Assembly (NCBI RefSeq): GCF_000003815.2
Contig: NC_049994.1
Location: 12,413,538 to 12,477,537, forward strand
DNA from: Branchiostoma floridae
Taxonomy: Eukaryota; Chordata; Leptocardii; Amphioxiformes; Branchiostomatidae
DNA length: 64,000 nucleotides
Direction: 5' to 3'
The position numbers were made by a program, and so were the translations under genes. This document shows positions 40,436 through 49,773 of the stretch, in pieces. The notes beneath the pieces were generated by a model that was not told where the DNA came from, did not search any database, and saw only the letters and a program-made list of their open reading frames with translations. The first letter of the stretch is position 1. Each line of letters starts with the position of its first letter.

Positions 40436-42314
40436 GTAAGTCTACAAACTTTTCTTACGATTACCAGGTTTAGACGTGTCGTGTGAATGATTTAGGGCGT
40501 GATCACATATGTCGTGCGATCGTCGTACAATTTTTATGCCATGGGATTTTCAAGCAGGCTATGTCAAAATCAACCACCGACATGGATCCAAAACAGCATT
40601 CTGTGTATCAAGACAGTTGAACTATGTAGGAGACGTACATCCTCCAAAATGTCAGAAGTTAGCGATCGTACGACGATCTCACGACATACGTGATGTGACC
40701 ACGCCCTTAGATGACCTGTCTACATTTAGAATTTAGGAATACGTTGAGACATGAAGAAAGCAAGTCTACAGTATTTTCAATTACAAATATATTTTACAAA
40801 CTTCATGTTGAATCTGTTTCAGACTATTTAGAATATTCTCCATTTTCTTCCAGTACATGGGGCGGTGGTATGAACTCTCCAAATACCCCAACAGCTTCCA
40901 GAACGGGGAATGCGGCACGGCTATCTACAGGCTGGAGGCGGACAATACTGTTACTGTCAACAACACACAGATAAAGTAAGATTTGTACCTGTATCTGTAT
41001 CTGTATCTATATAGCCGGTATAACCGCCGCTCGGCGTAACGCACCAGCTTAAGATGGAGCAAGTCTAGCGTTATTCTATCGCTACTTCCATGGCAAATGC
41101 TCAGCAGAACTTCACTCTCTCGTGCCTCCACAATTAGCTTTCCGTGCAAGAACTTGTTTTGCCACTTCCACGGAAGCAAATCATCCTTTTTGTCTCCATG
41201 ATCTACCTCTTAGGAGGAAGTTCCACGCTTACAGCTTCTAAAACTTTTCTGGGGCATACAAACATCTTTCTTTGGAATCCAGTATTGTAACCCAAAACAT
41301 GAGTGGCTCCATAAGACTTCTTTTGCGGTGAACTTCAAGTAAATGAAATAGATTTTGAAAAAAGATTGGGTCAATGCTTTGGTCTCGTCTTTACTACAGT
41401 TGGTTACCAGCTGTTGTTGAAATAGATGTTCCTTTAGTTACATGTATGTATTAACGTTCTAATGTCATTACTTTCAGGGACGATGGGAGTAGCGATACCG
41501 TCATTGGTCAAGCCCGTGACGATCCCGACTCCGACATTCCCGGGCGTCTGCAAGTCAGGTTCTCTTCATGTAAGTCACATTACAGTTGATAGCGCAAAGA
41601 AGTGCACAGACCAGCGTTGGTCTTCTTCATCATTGTTTGAATGTAAATCTGAATTGATCAGCCGGTATAACCGCCATTAGTCATAACATGCATTGTCATG
41701 TCAAGGTTCCTAACTACATTACGACAACCCCAATGTCCATATACTCGAAAAATGGACAAAAGGTTTCTTCAACACAACATCCAGCGGACGGTCACCAGCA
41801 TCGACATGTCGGCTGGGTCGCTAACTATCGTTGCTAGGAATCTAACCTTGGTGGTATAGCTTTCAGTTCGATTCCAAGGTAGCTACCGGACCAACAGGCT
41901 ATATAAGTAGCGGAGGTGGACAAAGGTTAACAAAGCTGGACTCCAGGCTATACGTTTTTTTGTGTTGACTAAAACTTTTTACCGAACTTGAATAAAGAAC
42001 GGTAGAACTGCCATAAAGTATTTAGAATATCATTCATGAAACATTCCCTCGTTGATACAAGTTCCTCTTTTCCTTCATCAGTCCAACCGTGGGGAAGTTA
42101 CTGGGTGGTGGACACAGACTACGACAACTACAGCATCGTGTACTCCTGCAACTATTTCCTCGTCAACAGAGTGGAGTTCCTCTGGATCCTCGCACGTGAC
42201 CGTGCGCTGCCCGCTGGCACTTTGAGCAGCATTCTCCAAAAGATAGAAAGTTACGGTATCGACTCGACCAAGTTGGTCGATACAGTACAAGATCCAGCGA
42301 TATGTGTTAAGTAA
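40316..42314 (+). CDS. Apolipoprotein D-like secreted lipocalin, complete, 188 aa
   Basis: Exons 40316-40435, 40854-40975, 41478-41569 and 42082-42314 give 567 nt ending in TAA. Residues 1-17 (MMTPILALLAFTAIADA) are a signal peptide. The mature protein has lipocalin motif 1 (GRWYELSKYP, G43-x-W45), motif 2 around VVDTDYDNY (121-128) and motif 3 with the conserved Arg in LARDR (150-152). Cysteines at 27, 60, 134 and 186 match the two-disulphide pattern of ApoD. NNT at 76-78 and NYS at 127-129 are glycosylation sites. ApoD-type lipocalins carry small hydrophobic ligands such as arachidonate outside the cell; the ligand here is unknown. A TATA box and leader exon lie upstream, and AATAAA at 42693 is a likely poly(A) signal. 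The 3' end of the last exon is repeated twice more downstream. Confidence 0.92.
40495..40706. mobile_element. 212-bp PIF/Harbinger-like MITE in lipocalin intron 1
   Basis: Ends are GGGCGTGATCACAT...GATCGTCGTAC and its inverted copy ending GTGACCACGCCC. The element is flanked by the 3-bp duplication TTA (40492-40494 and 40707-40709), the usual PIF/Harbinger target. No transposase inside. Confidence 0.85.
40854..40975 (+). CDS. Lipocalin coding exon 2 (residues 41-80, GxW motif)
   Basis: The acceptor TTCCAG precedes YMGRWYELSKYPNSFQNGEC, the diagnostic lipocalin signature. The exon ends ATAAA before GTAAGA in phase 2. Confidence 0.93.
40985..41060. repeat. CTGTAT microsatellite plus TAACCGCC repeat, forward copy
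   Basis: TGTATCTGTATCTGTATC leads into ATAGCCGGTATAACCGCC and GGCGTAACGCACCAGCTT. The same unit in opposite orientation lies at 43990-44075, and a fragment (AGCCGGTATAACCGCC) at 41660. These mark a dispersed repeat with a variable hexamer tail. Confidence 0.75.
41478..41569 (+). CDS. Lipocalin coding exon 3 (residues 81-111)
   Basis: The exon lies between TTTCAG and GTAAGT and encodes KDDGSSDTVIGQARDDPDSD and then IPGRLQVRFSS, the middle barrel strands. Acceptor phase and donor phase fit both neighbours. Confidence 0.9.
42082..42314 (+). CDS. Lipocalin coding exon 4 (residues 112-188, C-terminus)
   Basis: The acceptor ATCAG precedes FQPWGSYWVVDTDYDNYSIV and continues to ICVK and TAA. It carries motifs 2 and 3 and the C-terminal helix. 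The last 90 nt plus 3' UTR are duplicated downstream. Confidence 0.92.
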
Positions 42315-42611
42315 TTAATCCAACCATTACATCTTATATGCTGGTATTGTAAGCAGCAGTCTCTAAAAGTTAGAAAGTTACAGTATCGACACGACCAAGT
42401 TGGTCCATGCAGTACAAGATGTAGCGATTTGCGTAAAGTAATTAAATCAACCATTACATCTTTAAATATATAATGGTATTGTAAGTAGCATTCTAAGAAA
42501 GTTACAGTATCGACACGACCAAGTTGGTCGATACAGTACAGGTACTACATCATCTTGCGATATGTGATAAGTAATTAAATCAACCATTACATCTAGTATA
42601 CTGGTATTGTA
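42226..42611 (+). repeat. Triplication of the lipocalin 3' end (about 125-bp units)
   Basis: Unit 1 is the true coding end plus stop and early 3' UTR. Units 2 (from about 42352) and 3 (from about 42490) repeat AGAAAGTTAC(G/A)GTATCGAC, CGACCAAGTTGGTC, the stop codon area and CAACCATTACATCT, each ending with CTGGTATTGTAA or TGGTATTGTAAG. Only unit 1 is translated; the others fall after the stop codon in the 3' UTR. Confidence 0.9.
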
Positions 42612-42692
42612 AAATTGCAGAATGATTGTAAGACTTAACAAAAAGTCGATATTTCTATGATGTTTTCTTAAATTGAGCTACACTGGAAGACA

Positions 42693-42698
42693 AATAAA
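42693..42698 (+). terminator. Candidate poly(A) signal of the lipocalin gene
   Basis: AATAAA lies about 380 nt after the stop codon and just beyond the triplicated 3' segment. It is the first canonical signal on this strand after the stop. Confidence 0.5.
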
Positions 42699-43092
42699 GC
42701 GTATCTCAACTAAAATATTTGCCTCTTTGTTCTTGACTGTAAAAAATGTTGTAAAAGTTACTCGACTAAGTTTTAAGTTAACGTTTAGTAGAAAAATGTA
42801 CCACGCTTGCATACCGATGAATACGGAATTAAGTGTACTACACAGTACAGGCAAAAAGAAAAAAAAATGTTGATTGGCGATGTCTCAAATATTTACGGCC
42901 AAAACTTTTCCTTTCAGGTATGATTTTAGAATAGCAGATATCAAATCATGGAAGTGGTCGTGCCACGCCTCAACGTGTCACTGTGTTCGAAACCTAAATT
43001 GTTGTCAGAAATGAGAGAGTAGTAACTGTTTGTGTAAAAGAATTCTCCTATATTCTACCAACCAGATTAATCAGATTCGACGTTTAATTCGA

Positions 43093-43222
43093 TTACTTTT
43101 CTGAGTGTGAAATGACGTAGAACGCTAAGAGTGCCAAAACCAGCACACCAATCCCGAGAAGCCTCGGTCCGGGCCCTCTCGCGGCCACGCTGGTGTCCCC
43201 ATCGATGATCGCGATATCGATG
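43093..43222 (-). pseudogene. Partial copy of the last exon of the cyclase-family gene
   Basis: On the minus strand the sequence reads IIDIAIIDGDTSVAARGPGP then RLLGIGVLVLALLAFYVISH and SEK before a stop. This parallels the true C-terminus IIAVIDGGTSAAARGPGPRL and VVLALSILALYVI of the gene that ends at 43602. Only the C-terminal region is copied and no acceptor site is evident, so it is probably a decayed tandem fragment. Confidence 0.8.
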
Positions 43223-43340
43223 ATCATATATGACTTGTTCAACGGTTGTTCCAATACTTGACAATCGATTCAATCGTTTTATCTTGTTAACATTTACGTC
43301 CTTCATTTCGTTTTGTTATCCTAACAGTTATGTAACTTCC

Positions 43341-43574
43341 TATAAGCCTTCTCACATTAGTCAGGACGCATGTGCGGCGACAGCTAGGAATTCTAGGTAA
43401 TATGTCAAAGGGTAAGGAATAAAAAGTAAACAAAACCCGTCTGGACGTTGTTATGCAAATCGAAACAATGGTAAAGACAAGGACTGTTTACTTTTTGTGG
43501 GCCTTACACTTTGACATATTACCTAGAATTCCTGTCGCCGCATATGCGTCCTGACTAATGTGAGAAGGCTTATA
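43341..43574. mobile_element. 234-bp MITE with about 90-bp inverted repeats
   Basis: It runs from TATAAGCCTTCTCACATTAG to the inverted CTAATGTGAGAAGGCTTATA. The arms match over about 90 bp including ACCTAGAATTCCTGTCGCCG versus its complement, around a centre of about 50 bp. It sits between the true last exon of the cyclase gene and its partial copy. TA at both ends suggests a Tc1/mariner-type target. Confidence 0.88.
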
Positions 43575-43601
43575 GTACAGTCGTACACTTGCCGTCTTAT
43601 C

Positions 43602-43847
43602 TTAAATGACGTATAATGCTAAGATTGACAAAGCCAGCACAACAAGCCTCGGTCCAGGCCCTCTGGCTGCTGCGCTGGTGCCCCCATCTATGACGGCGAT
43701 GATCCTGGCCGGGGCGCCGCTCCCGCCGCCGATCTTGATGGGCAGGGCGAAGATGGTGGAGCCGGTGGCGGGCAGCTGGTCCAGGTTCGCCACGTTCTCC
43801 AGGAAGGGGATGTTCAAGTCCAGCAGGGTCGTGTGGCTACCTTTGGC
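43602..43847 (-). CDS. Cyclase-family gene coding exon 6 (residues 205-285)
   Basis: The acceptor TCTCCAG precedes AKGSHTTLLDLNIPFLENVA, then LPATGSTIFALPIKIGGGSG and APARIIAVI, the final family strand. It ends in the linker GTSAAARGPGP and the hydrophobic tail RLVVLALSILALYVI. Confidence 0.92.
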   Translation of the reverse strand, partial: AKGSHTTLLDLNIPFLENVANLDQLPATGSTIFALPIKIGGGSGAPARIIAVIDGGTSAAARGPGPRLVVLALSILALYVI

Positions 43848-46800
43848 CTGGAGAAAATCGAGGTAGACCATGACATTTCTACGGATGAAGGTTAGATATC
43901 CAGTCAATAAGATACGCCAAAAAGCAGTTACACAAGCAACATGGTCGTTCAGGTCGTTCAGTGTAATATGACCAGCTGCTGCCGTGCCACATGCCTGCGA
44001 AGCTGGTGTGTTACGCCGAACGGGGCGGTTATACTGGCTACATAGATACAGATACAGATACAGATACGACTGGAGATGATTTTGGAAATAGTCAGGCGCT
44101 TCAGACAGCCATTCGGTGTCTTTCGTCAGTGAGTACAGTGACACTGGAGAAATTTTGTTGGAGAGAGTTTTCAATATCCTAGCTGTGAATTGATATGCAA
44201 AAGGATCTAAAGAAATCATAAAAAATGTCTTCCTTCCCTCTTTTGCATATTAATTCATGGTTAGGATAAGCCTGTTCTCCAACTAGATCTATTTTGCTAT
44301 CAATCCACCGGTGTAGGATATAAAAACTATCACCAACAAGATTTCTTCATTGTCATTGACCAAAGACACAGGATGATTGTCTGAAACGTCTGACCGTTTC
44401 CTAAATCCAAGGAGCTTTTATCAGATCATATCCGGTTGCTTGAGCCGCTTTTTGACGTATCTTATTACCTGGATGTCTAACCTTCATCGACGAGTTAGAC
44501 AATTAGTTTATGCGCATATGCCTAGAAGCGCATAGCGTTGCTAGCAATATAAGATGAGAAGAAAAGGTTTATCCCTCAATGTCGCACTGGGGATATTTGT
44601 TGGAAACCTTGATATATTGTTTGCAAAGAAGCCTGAACGTGAGATTGAATGTGTCCTTCTAGGTATTTAAACGGCCGTCTGTGCAGTTTAAGTCGCTCAT
44701 ATGTGGTCCTTGCTCCTATGACCGGTCGACCGTTAGCTGACAGGCAGCCGTATCTGCCAATCCAGTTTTAAGGAGAACCAATCTTCATGAAGTGTAGTTA
44801 TCTAGTTGTTTGTTCTTTTGGGCAAGCTTTCAACGTTACACCTTAAGGTGGTATCTCACTGCACATCTCATTGCGTCAAGCTTGTGGCTGCGGGGTTCGT
44901 TCACTGCGTCATTATTTTGTTGTTTTCTCCGATTTTTTTGTTGTAATTTAGATATTGCGTAATACATAAAAGTATGGCTTAGAAGACGACAAAATACACA
45001 AAAAAGTAAGACAATTCGTTATCTCTGAAATTCTTTCGAACCCCGCAGTGACGCAAGCGTGACGCAAGTACAGTGAGATGCCACCTTTACCTCTGTTTTT
45101 GCGGCGTCCACGGAGCAGGTGTCTATCCCCACGGCGTGCATGGCGCGGTTGTCGGCCAGCCAGCGCGCGGCGGCCGGGTCCAGACCGGGGAAGCTCAGAC
45201 CGGACTCGTTTGTGGAGCCCATGAAGGCCAGCTGACCGGCGTCCCAGTAACGCTTTGCCCATCCTGTGTGGACTGGAAATAAACACACAGTACTGATGAA
45301 GAATCGTACACTATAGGGGGTACCTCACTGCACTTCGGGCACCGGTGCGGCACTGCGGGGTTCGTTCACTGAAAAGAACCCGCCACACTCATCAAAAAGA
45401 TTAGGGGTCCATCCCGGTGTGAGTGGATCAAAACTTACAGTCTTGTGCACGTCTTACGTACCGTGCTTGGAGACCTCAGCCTAACGAGACTTTAAGCGCG
45501 TATAATAACGAAGAAGAAGAGTGAACTGACTCATGAGAATACAGCCGTCCGGGATCCTCCCGTGCTGCTCCTCCCAGTCCTGGAAGTCCTGCTGTGACAC
45601 CAGGTAGTCTGACGTCACGTTCTTCTCCCACAGGTCCACCACAACACCCGGGCCCGTCAGGCGGGACAGCTGGATCTGGTCGGCTGGAACAAGAAAGTTA
45701 GGGCAGGTTTGATTCCGCTATACGCACAATTCATCCATTACGTTTTTCGGTAAATTCCCGGGAGCTACATTACGCATTACGTAGAATTAAAAGAGTCAAT
45801 TACGCTCTACGCAAAATGCACTGATTACGCTCTACGTTCAATTAAGCGACCCGTCTACGCTCTACGTAAAATTAAAACGCCCGATTACGCTCTACGCCAA
45901 AGGACATTAGGGCCCCCATGTATGTTTCTTAAACTAGTTTAACTGTCATATCCAACACATAAATTGAACTCGCCCAAATATTCGACTGAACAGCACCAGT
46001 CTTTGTCAAGGAATGAAAAATCCACTGCTGCCGTGACGTTACTGTTATGCAGATAGAACACGTGACTCAGTGAGCAGTGTATCATAAGTTGCGGGAAGTC
46101 TAACTCACGTGTTCTATCTGCATAACGTGACGTCACGGCAGGACATACAAGATCCAGAACTACGCACAAATCTTTTGGAAAGTTTGTTTTAAGTTTGTAC
46201 AAGACACAGGCAGACACACTGGGAAAGAAAGAGAAAACACGGGGAGGGGAGAGATCGAGACGACTGAAGGGAGAGGCGATGTTTGGGACCCACCTTTCCA
46301 CCTGCCCTGTGCCATGTGCGCAGGCGCGTCCACATGGGTCCCGCTGTGCTCAGATGACTGGAAGTCGTTATTCTCCAGATAGAAGCCGCCCGGGGTCTGA
46401 CCTCTGGAATTAGCGAATTAATGAATTAATGAATGGGTGGATGAAAGAACTAACGAATGGATGGATGAATGAATTAACTAGAGTTCGGCGACCTCATACC
46501 TCCATGAAAATTTAAAGCCTTTGTAAATTTCATGCAATTGACTAACACATTAACATAATTTATGCATGGCGTTGTTCAGCATTGGCTAACGTACACATGT
46601 CACAATTATAAAATTCCCATTGTTAATCATAAAGCAGTTTTGCAATTTTTACATAAATTATGCAAATAAGTTGCCATTACCATATTTGGTATCTGCTTAT
46701 ATTCCACCTATCATAATTAACATCTGTTACATGTATTAAAGTCCAGTTATTGAAAACAACGGAATTATACAATTTCCTCATTAATTATGCAAATCAACTC

Positions 46801-48936
46801 CTCATTTGCATAACATGTATATCATTATGAACATCTTTGCCTAAGGTACCCGCATGCCTAATATGATGCCAATCCGTCAATCCTTTCTGCATTTATCCTC
46901 TTTGGAATGTCTTGACAAAAATGCCCCTGCAGTTCCCAAATTAAATGTTAGGGGGCTGAAATTTGCCCCACTTTGTCATGACACTGAAAGCTATCTACCA
47001 CCCAAATGTCAAGACCATATAACATCTGGGACAAGAGTTACATAGAAAAAACTGCTATGATAGAATATTCTCATTAATTATGCAACTGTACTCCTATTAT
47101 GCATAATTGGTATTTCACTTTGTACAACATTGTCTAAGGTACCTACATACCAAAAATCATGAAAATCCGTTGTTCCCTTTTTGAGTTATCGTCTTCAGAA
47201 GTTTTTGACAAAAATGCCCCTGCTATCCCCAAACTAGCCGCTAGGGAACCCAAACTTTTTTCACTTATTCCTGAGCACAAGAGCTATTTAATACTCTAAA
47301 ATCTTGACCATAGCTTGTTCAGAACATGAGATAGCAAAACCGGAAGTTGCGCTGCAGTACCAAGGGAAGCCGCTAGGGGGCCCAAAATCTAATCACTTCC
47401 AGCTTTCATCACACCCCAGCAACACACGAAGTATGAAACTAATCCATCCAGCCGTTCCCGAGTTATCTTGTTGACAGACACACACACACACAAACGCTGA
47501 TGAAAATATAACCTCCATGACATTTCATGGAGGTAATGAATGAATAGATGGATGTTATCCCAAAACTAGCCGCTGGGGGCCCCAAAACTTACGTTACTTC
47601 TTCCCGATCACAAGAGCTGTCTAACACCCAAAGATAGTTACCGTAGTTTGTTCAGAACACGAGATAGCAAACGCGAACGTCACGCTGCAGTACCAAGGAA
47701 ACCCACTATGCGGCCCAAAATCTAATCATTTCCAGCTTTCGTCACACCCCACCTACACACTATGTATGACCATGTATCATGTATGAAACCAATCCAGCAG
47801 CCGTTCTTGAGTTATCTTGTTGACACACACACAGACACACACACAAACGCTTGTAAAAAATATACCCTCCATGACTTTTTCATGGAGGTATTAAATGAAC
47901 AACTTGCAGCACGCACCTGAATCCTCTGTTCCACTGATAGTGCACCTCCCCTGGCCAGTACACCAGACCGTTCAGCAAGGTGTGGGTCAAGTCCACAATC
48001 CGGGGGTTTCCTGGAAGGACTCCTAGCGAGTAGTGCATGCAACTGCAGATAACCTACAGGCAACAACAATAAGTACATAGCCAGCAATAGCTTCTGTCTA
48101 TAGTCCAAGTAGTGTCTAGGTGTTGACTATAGAGATGCATTTACTTAGGTCACTCAGGTCTTATAGCGTCAGCGTTCCGTTTGCGGAATGAGATTTTGAA
48201 AGTGACAGTGCCTCCGTTGATCCTGACTGAAAAATTTAGTACCTTGTTGGATATATGTGACATAATGTAAGTGAAGTCGAGAATTCGAAATAGGCTTGAC
48301 AAAACAAACAAGCTAGTTGTTATCATGATAATAGAAGAACATGGCGCGCAACAAATCAGATTATATTTAGCTTAATGTCAAGGCAAATCCGTTTGGCAGT
48401 GCTTTCTGTGATGACCATGACTTGCAGGTTTTAACTCCATAGCGTTTTGAACAGGGCAGGTCATTGGCACAGTATTACTCTCTAAGAGTCGATATCATCA
48501 GGTTTTCTCAAGATTCCCTAGAAACACGTTAAGAAATCAGACAGATTTCACGCCACATGAGTTCCCAATGAATGTTGATGGAGTATCGGGGATAACATGA
48601 ACACGATCGCGAGCGCCCAGGAAAAACTTGAAAGTGGCAATGAATCTACAGGTCCAGAGTTCAATACTTTCCGTTCCCCGACGTTGTGCCCCTAGGAAAG
48701 ACACTTTACACGACTTTCCTCACTTCAGTCAGGTGTAAAAAATTACTTCGGTCGGGGAGGTAAAAGAAAAGACTACCTTTACCTTCTGGGTGTGCTGTGT
48801 ACATGTATGTCAATATAAGTTACTACCTTTAGTGCAGTGTCACATGAAATTGTCCTCCACTGTCCAAAAGCAAATACTGTAGAAAAAAGTGGCAATGCCG
48901 ACCTACCAATGCTGTCAGTGCGTAGCATCCCTTCAT
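43602..48936 (-). CDS. Cyclase-family metal-dependent hydrolase (kynurenine formamidase/isatin hydrolase type), complete, 285 aa
   Basis: Six exons on the minus strand: 48936-48907, 48053-47917, 46403-46294, 45683-45531, 45272-45091, 43847-43602. They total 858 nt and end in TAA. Residues 1-21 are hydrophobic (MKGCYALTALVICSC...), a likely signal peptide. The cyclase-family (PF04199 type) metal motif H-x-G-T-H-x-D-x-P-x-H is complete at 75-85 (HSGTHVDAPAH). Other family marks are RIVDLTHTL (28-36), an ILMIHTGWAKRYW block (about 140-152) and GIDTCSVD near 195. Relatives hydrolyse amide or lactam bonds, for example N-formylkynurenine or isatin; the substrate here is not known. The C-terminus is GTSAAARGPGP followed by 15 hydrophobic residues to the end, typical of a GPI-anchor signal or membrane tail, so the enzyme is probably outside the cell. 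Large introns are full of a dispersed repeat. Confidence 0.9.
43990..44075. repeat. TAACCGCC repeat with CAGATA microsatellite, inverted copy
   Basis: This is the reverse complement of the unit at 40985-41060: AAGCTGGTGTGTTACGCCGA, GGCGGTTATACTGGCTA and then a TACAGATACAGATACAGA run. It lies in intron 5 of the cyclase gene. Confidence 0.75.
44076..45090. other. Cyclase-family gene intron 5, remaining part
   Basis: It contains fragments of dispersed repeats (CCAAGGAGCTTTTATCAGA at 44408, also at 25757; ACCTGGATGTCTAACCTTC at 44468, similar at 50839). It is otherwise AT-rich. No exon is supported. Confidence 0.6.
45091..45272 (-). CDS. Cyclase-family gene coding exon 5 (residues 144-204)
   Basis: The acceptor TTCCAG precedes IHTGWAKRYWDAGQL, then FPGLDPAAARWLADN and HAVGIDTCSVDAAKTE, donor GTAAAG. 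TGW and GIDT are family signatures near the active site. Confidence 0.92.
45531..45683 (-). CDS. Cyclase-family gene coding exon 4 (residues 93-143)
   Basis: The acceptor TTCCAG precedes ADQIQLSRLTGPGVVVDLWE, continuing to DWEEQHGRIPDGCILM, donor GTCAGT. GVVVDL and the Gly-Arg-Ile-Pro segment match the family core. Confidence 0.9.
46027..46142. mobile_element. 116-bp hairpin element in cyclase intron 3
   Basis: Left arm TGCCGTGACGTTACTGTTAT then GCAGATAGAACACGTGA; right arm is its inverted copy ending GACGTCACGGCA. The arms are about 37 bp with few mismatches around a 40-bp loop. It carries CACGTG and TGACGTCA motifs but is best seen as a small inverted-repeat element. Confidence 0.75.
46294..46403 (-). 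CDS. Cyclase-family gene coding exon 3 (residues 56-92, metal site)
   Basis: The acceptor TTCCAG precedes RGQTPGGFYLENNDFQSSEH and SGTHVDAPAHMAQGRWK, donor GTGGGT, phase 1. All metal-site residues (His75, His79, Asp81, His85) are intact. Confidence 0.93.
46497..47535. repeat. 1.04-kb dispersed repeat with CCTCCATGAAA inverted ends
   Basis: It starts TACCTCCATGAAAATTT and ends CATTTCATGGAGGTA, inverted ends of about 13 bp. Inside, blocks repeat themselves: AAAAATGCCCCTGC, CAAACTAGCCGCTAGGG, TTGTTCAGAACATGAGATAG, CTAATCACTTCCAGC, GAGTTATCTTGTTGACA and a CA microsatellite. Further copies lie at 47555, 56030, 35548, 36690 and 16385. No protein-coding frame is convincing. Confidence 0.75.
47555..47890. 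repeat. Second copy (3' part) of the CCTCCATGAAA-ended repeat
   Basis: It begins at AAAACTAGCCGCTGGGGGCC and shares the same order as the 3' third of the 46497 copy, ending in ACACAAACGC, then CCTCCATGAC and TTCATGGAGGTA. It directly precedes exon 2 of the cyclase gene. Confidence 0.75.
47917..48053 (-). CDS. Cyclase-family gene coding exon 2 (residues 11-55)
   Basis: The acceptor CCTGTAG precedes VICSCMHYSLGVLPGNPRIV and then DLTHTLLNGLVYWPGEVHYQ and WNRGF, with donor GTGCGT in phase 2. VDLTHTL is the family's N-terminal block. A different frame through this exon gives a long shadow reading. Confidence 0.88.
48615..48775 (-). repeat. Probable SINE fragment
   Basis: TTGTGCCCCTAGGAAAGACAC, TTTACACGACTTTCCTCACTT and CAGTCAGGTGTAAAA form the kind of block found in marine invertebrate SINEs (recalled from memory). 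Strand is uncertain. It lies in intron 1 of the cyclase gene. Confidence 0.35.
48907..48936 (-). CDS. Cyclase-family gene coding exon 1 (residues 1-10)
   Basis: This 30-nt coding start (MKGCYALTAL) before GTAGGT is inferred. It is the ATG that gives a signal peptide and joins exon 2 in phase 0. An alternative start is Met16 in exon 2. Confidence 0.7.
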
Positions 48937-49673
48937 GGTAAAACCGTTGGTTGTTGGTTGTCAGTTCTATGATATCTGGTCAGTATAACACAGCGATGCT
49001 GTTGTGGTGCGACACAAACTTATGGGAGGGGCGCGATTCAGTCAGACTTAAGGGCATGATACAGTTAATGGTTAAGCGGAGTCAATATGCCTTACGTAAC
49101 CGGTTAACCAGGCCTTGTTTGCTGACTGTCTTTACCCTGATGTTGACTTAACCTCGGTGAATGGCCCGTTTGGTACATAGATACCGCATCGATTAACTAG
49201 TATTAGGTATGTAAGACGCAACCGATAGCAATTATCATAAGAATCATTAGTTCCTTGCATACCGAGTAACGAACCGAAGTTAAAACATAATCTTGGCGAA
49301 AGTAAATGTTTGTACGGAGAATAACGAAAGAGAGGGGTCCTCTAAAGAAGCGACTAAATGACTAACGCTAGTTCACCTTTATCCGCGAGTTAGCCTATAT
49401 ACGTTCCGTTTAAAAACGGGGTATCTATGGATATCAAGTCGATAGTGGTTTCAAATCTTAATATTTTCAAACTCTTTTCCGTCAGAATCCACCGTCCGTC
49501 GATATCTCTAAATACCCTGATTTTAGATACAACGGACTCGTACGCGCTTTGTGACCGGGGCTTTAGGTATACTTAGAAGTCTTACGGATTACTTTGATCA
49601 CTGCTTAAACTAAATGATGTCGTTATTGCTGTAAATGTAATACTAGTGGTTGATGCGAAGTTTTCCTTCGCAG
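48937..49673. other. Intergenic region between the cyclase-family gene and the PCBP paralogue
   Basis: I see no coding exon, repeat or promoter motif that I can support in this 0.74-kb stretch. It probably includes the 5' flank of the minus-strand cyclase gene. Confidence 0.5.
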
Positions 49674-49722
49674 AATTCCGTGATCTACTCCTTCCATCCT
49701 CCTTCATTCTGCCTCCCTCGAA

Positions 49723-49773
49723 ATGGCCAGTAGCAACGAGAAGCTAACCATACGCATCATTATTCTGTCCCAG
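49723..49773 (+). CDS. PCBP paralogue exon 1-like block (17 codons)
   Basis: An acceptor TTCGCAG at 49667-49673 precedes a short leader, then ATG GCC and the KH1 strand KLTIRIIILSQ before GTACTG. The layout copies PCBP exon 1 with a shorter N-terminus. Confidence 0.75.

Noticed and set aside
47812..48108. A minus-strand frame beginning MDYRQKLLLAMYLLLLPVGY, looking like a signal peptide
   Set aside because: It is a shadow frame of exon 2 of the cyclase-family gene; the neighbouring frame carries VDLTHTLLNGLVYWPGEVHY, which matches the family and joins the other exons in phase.
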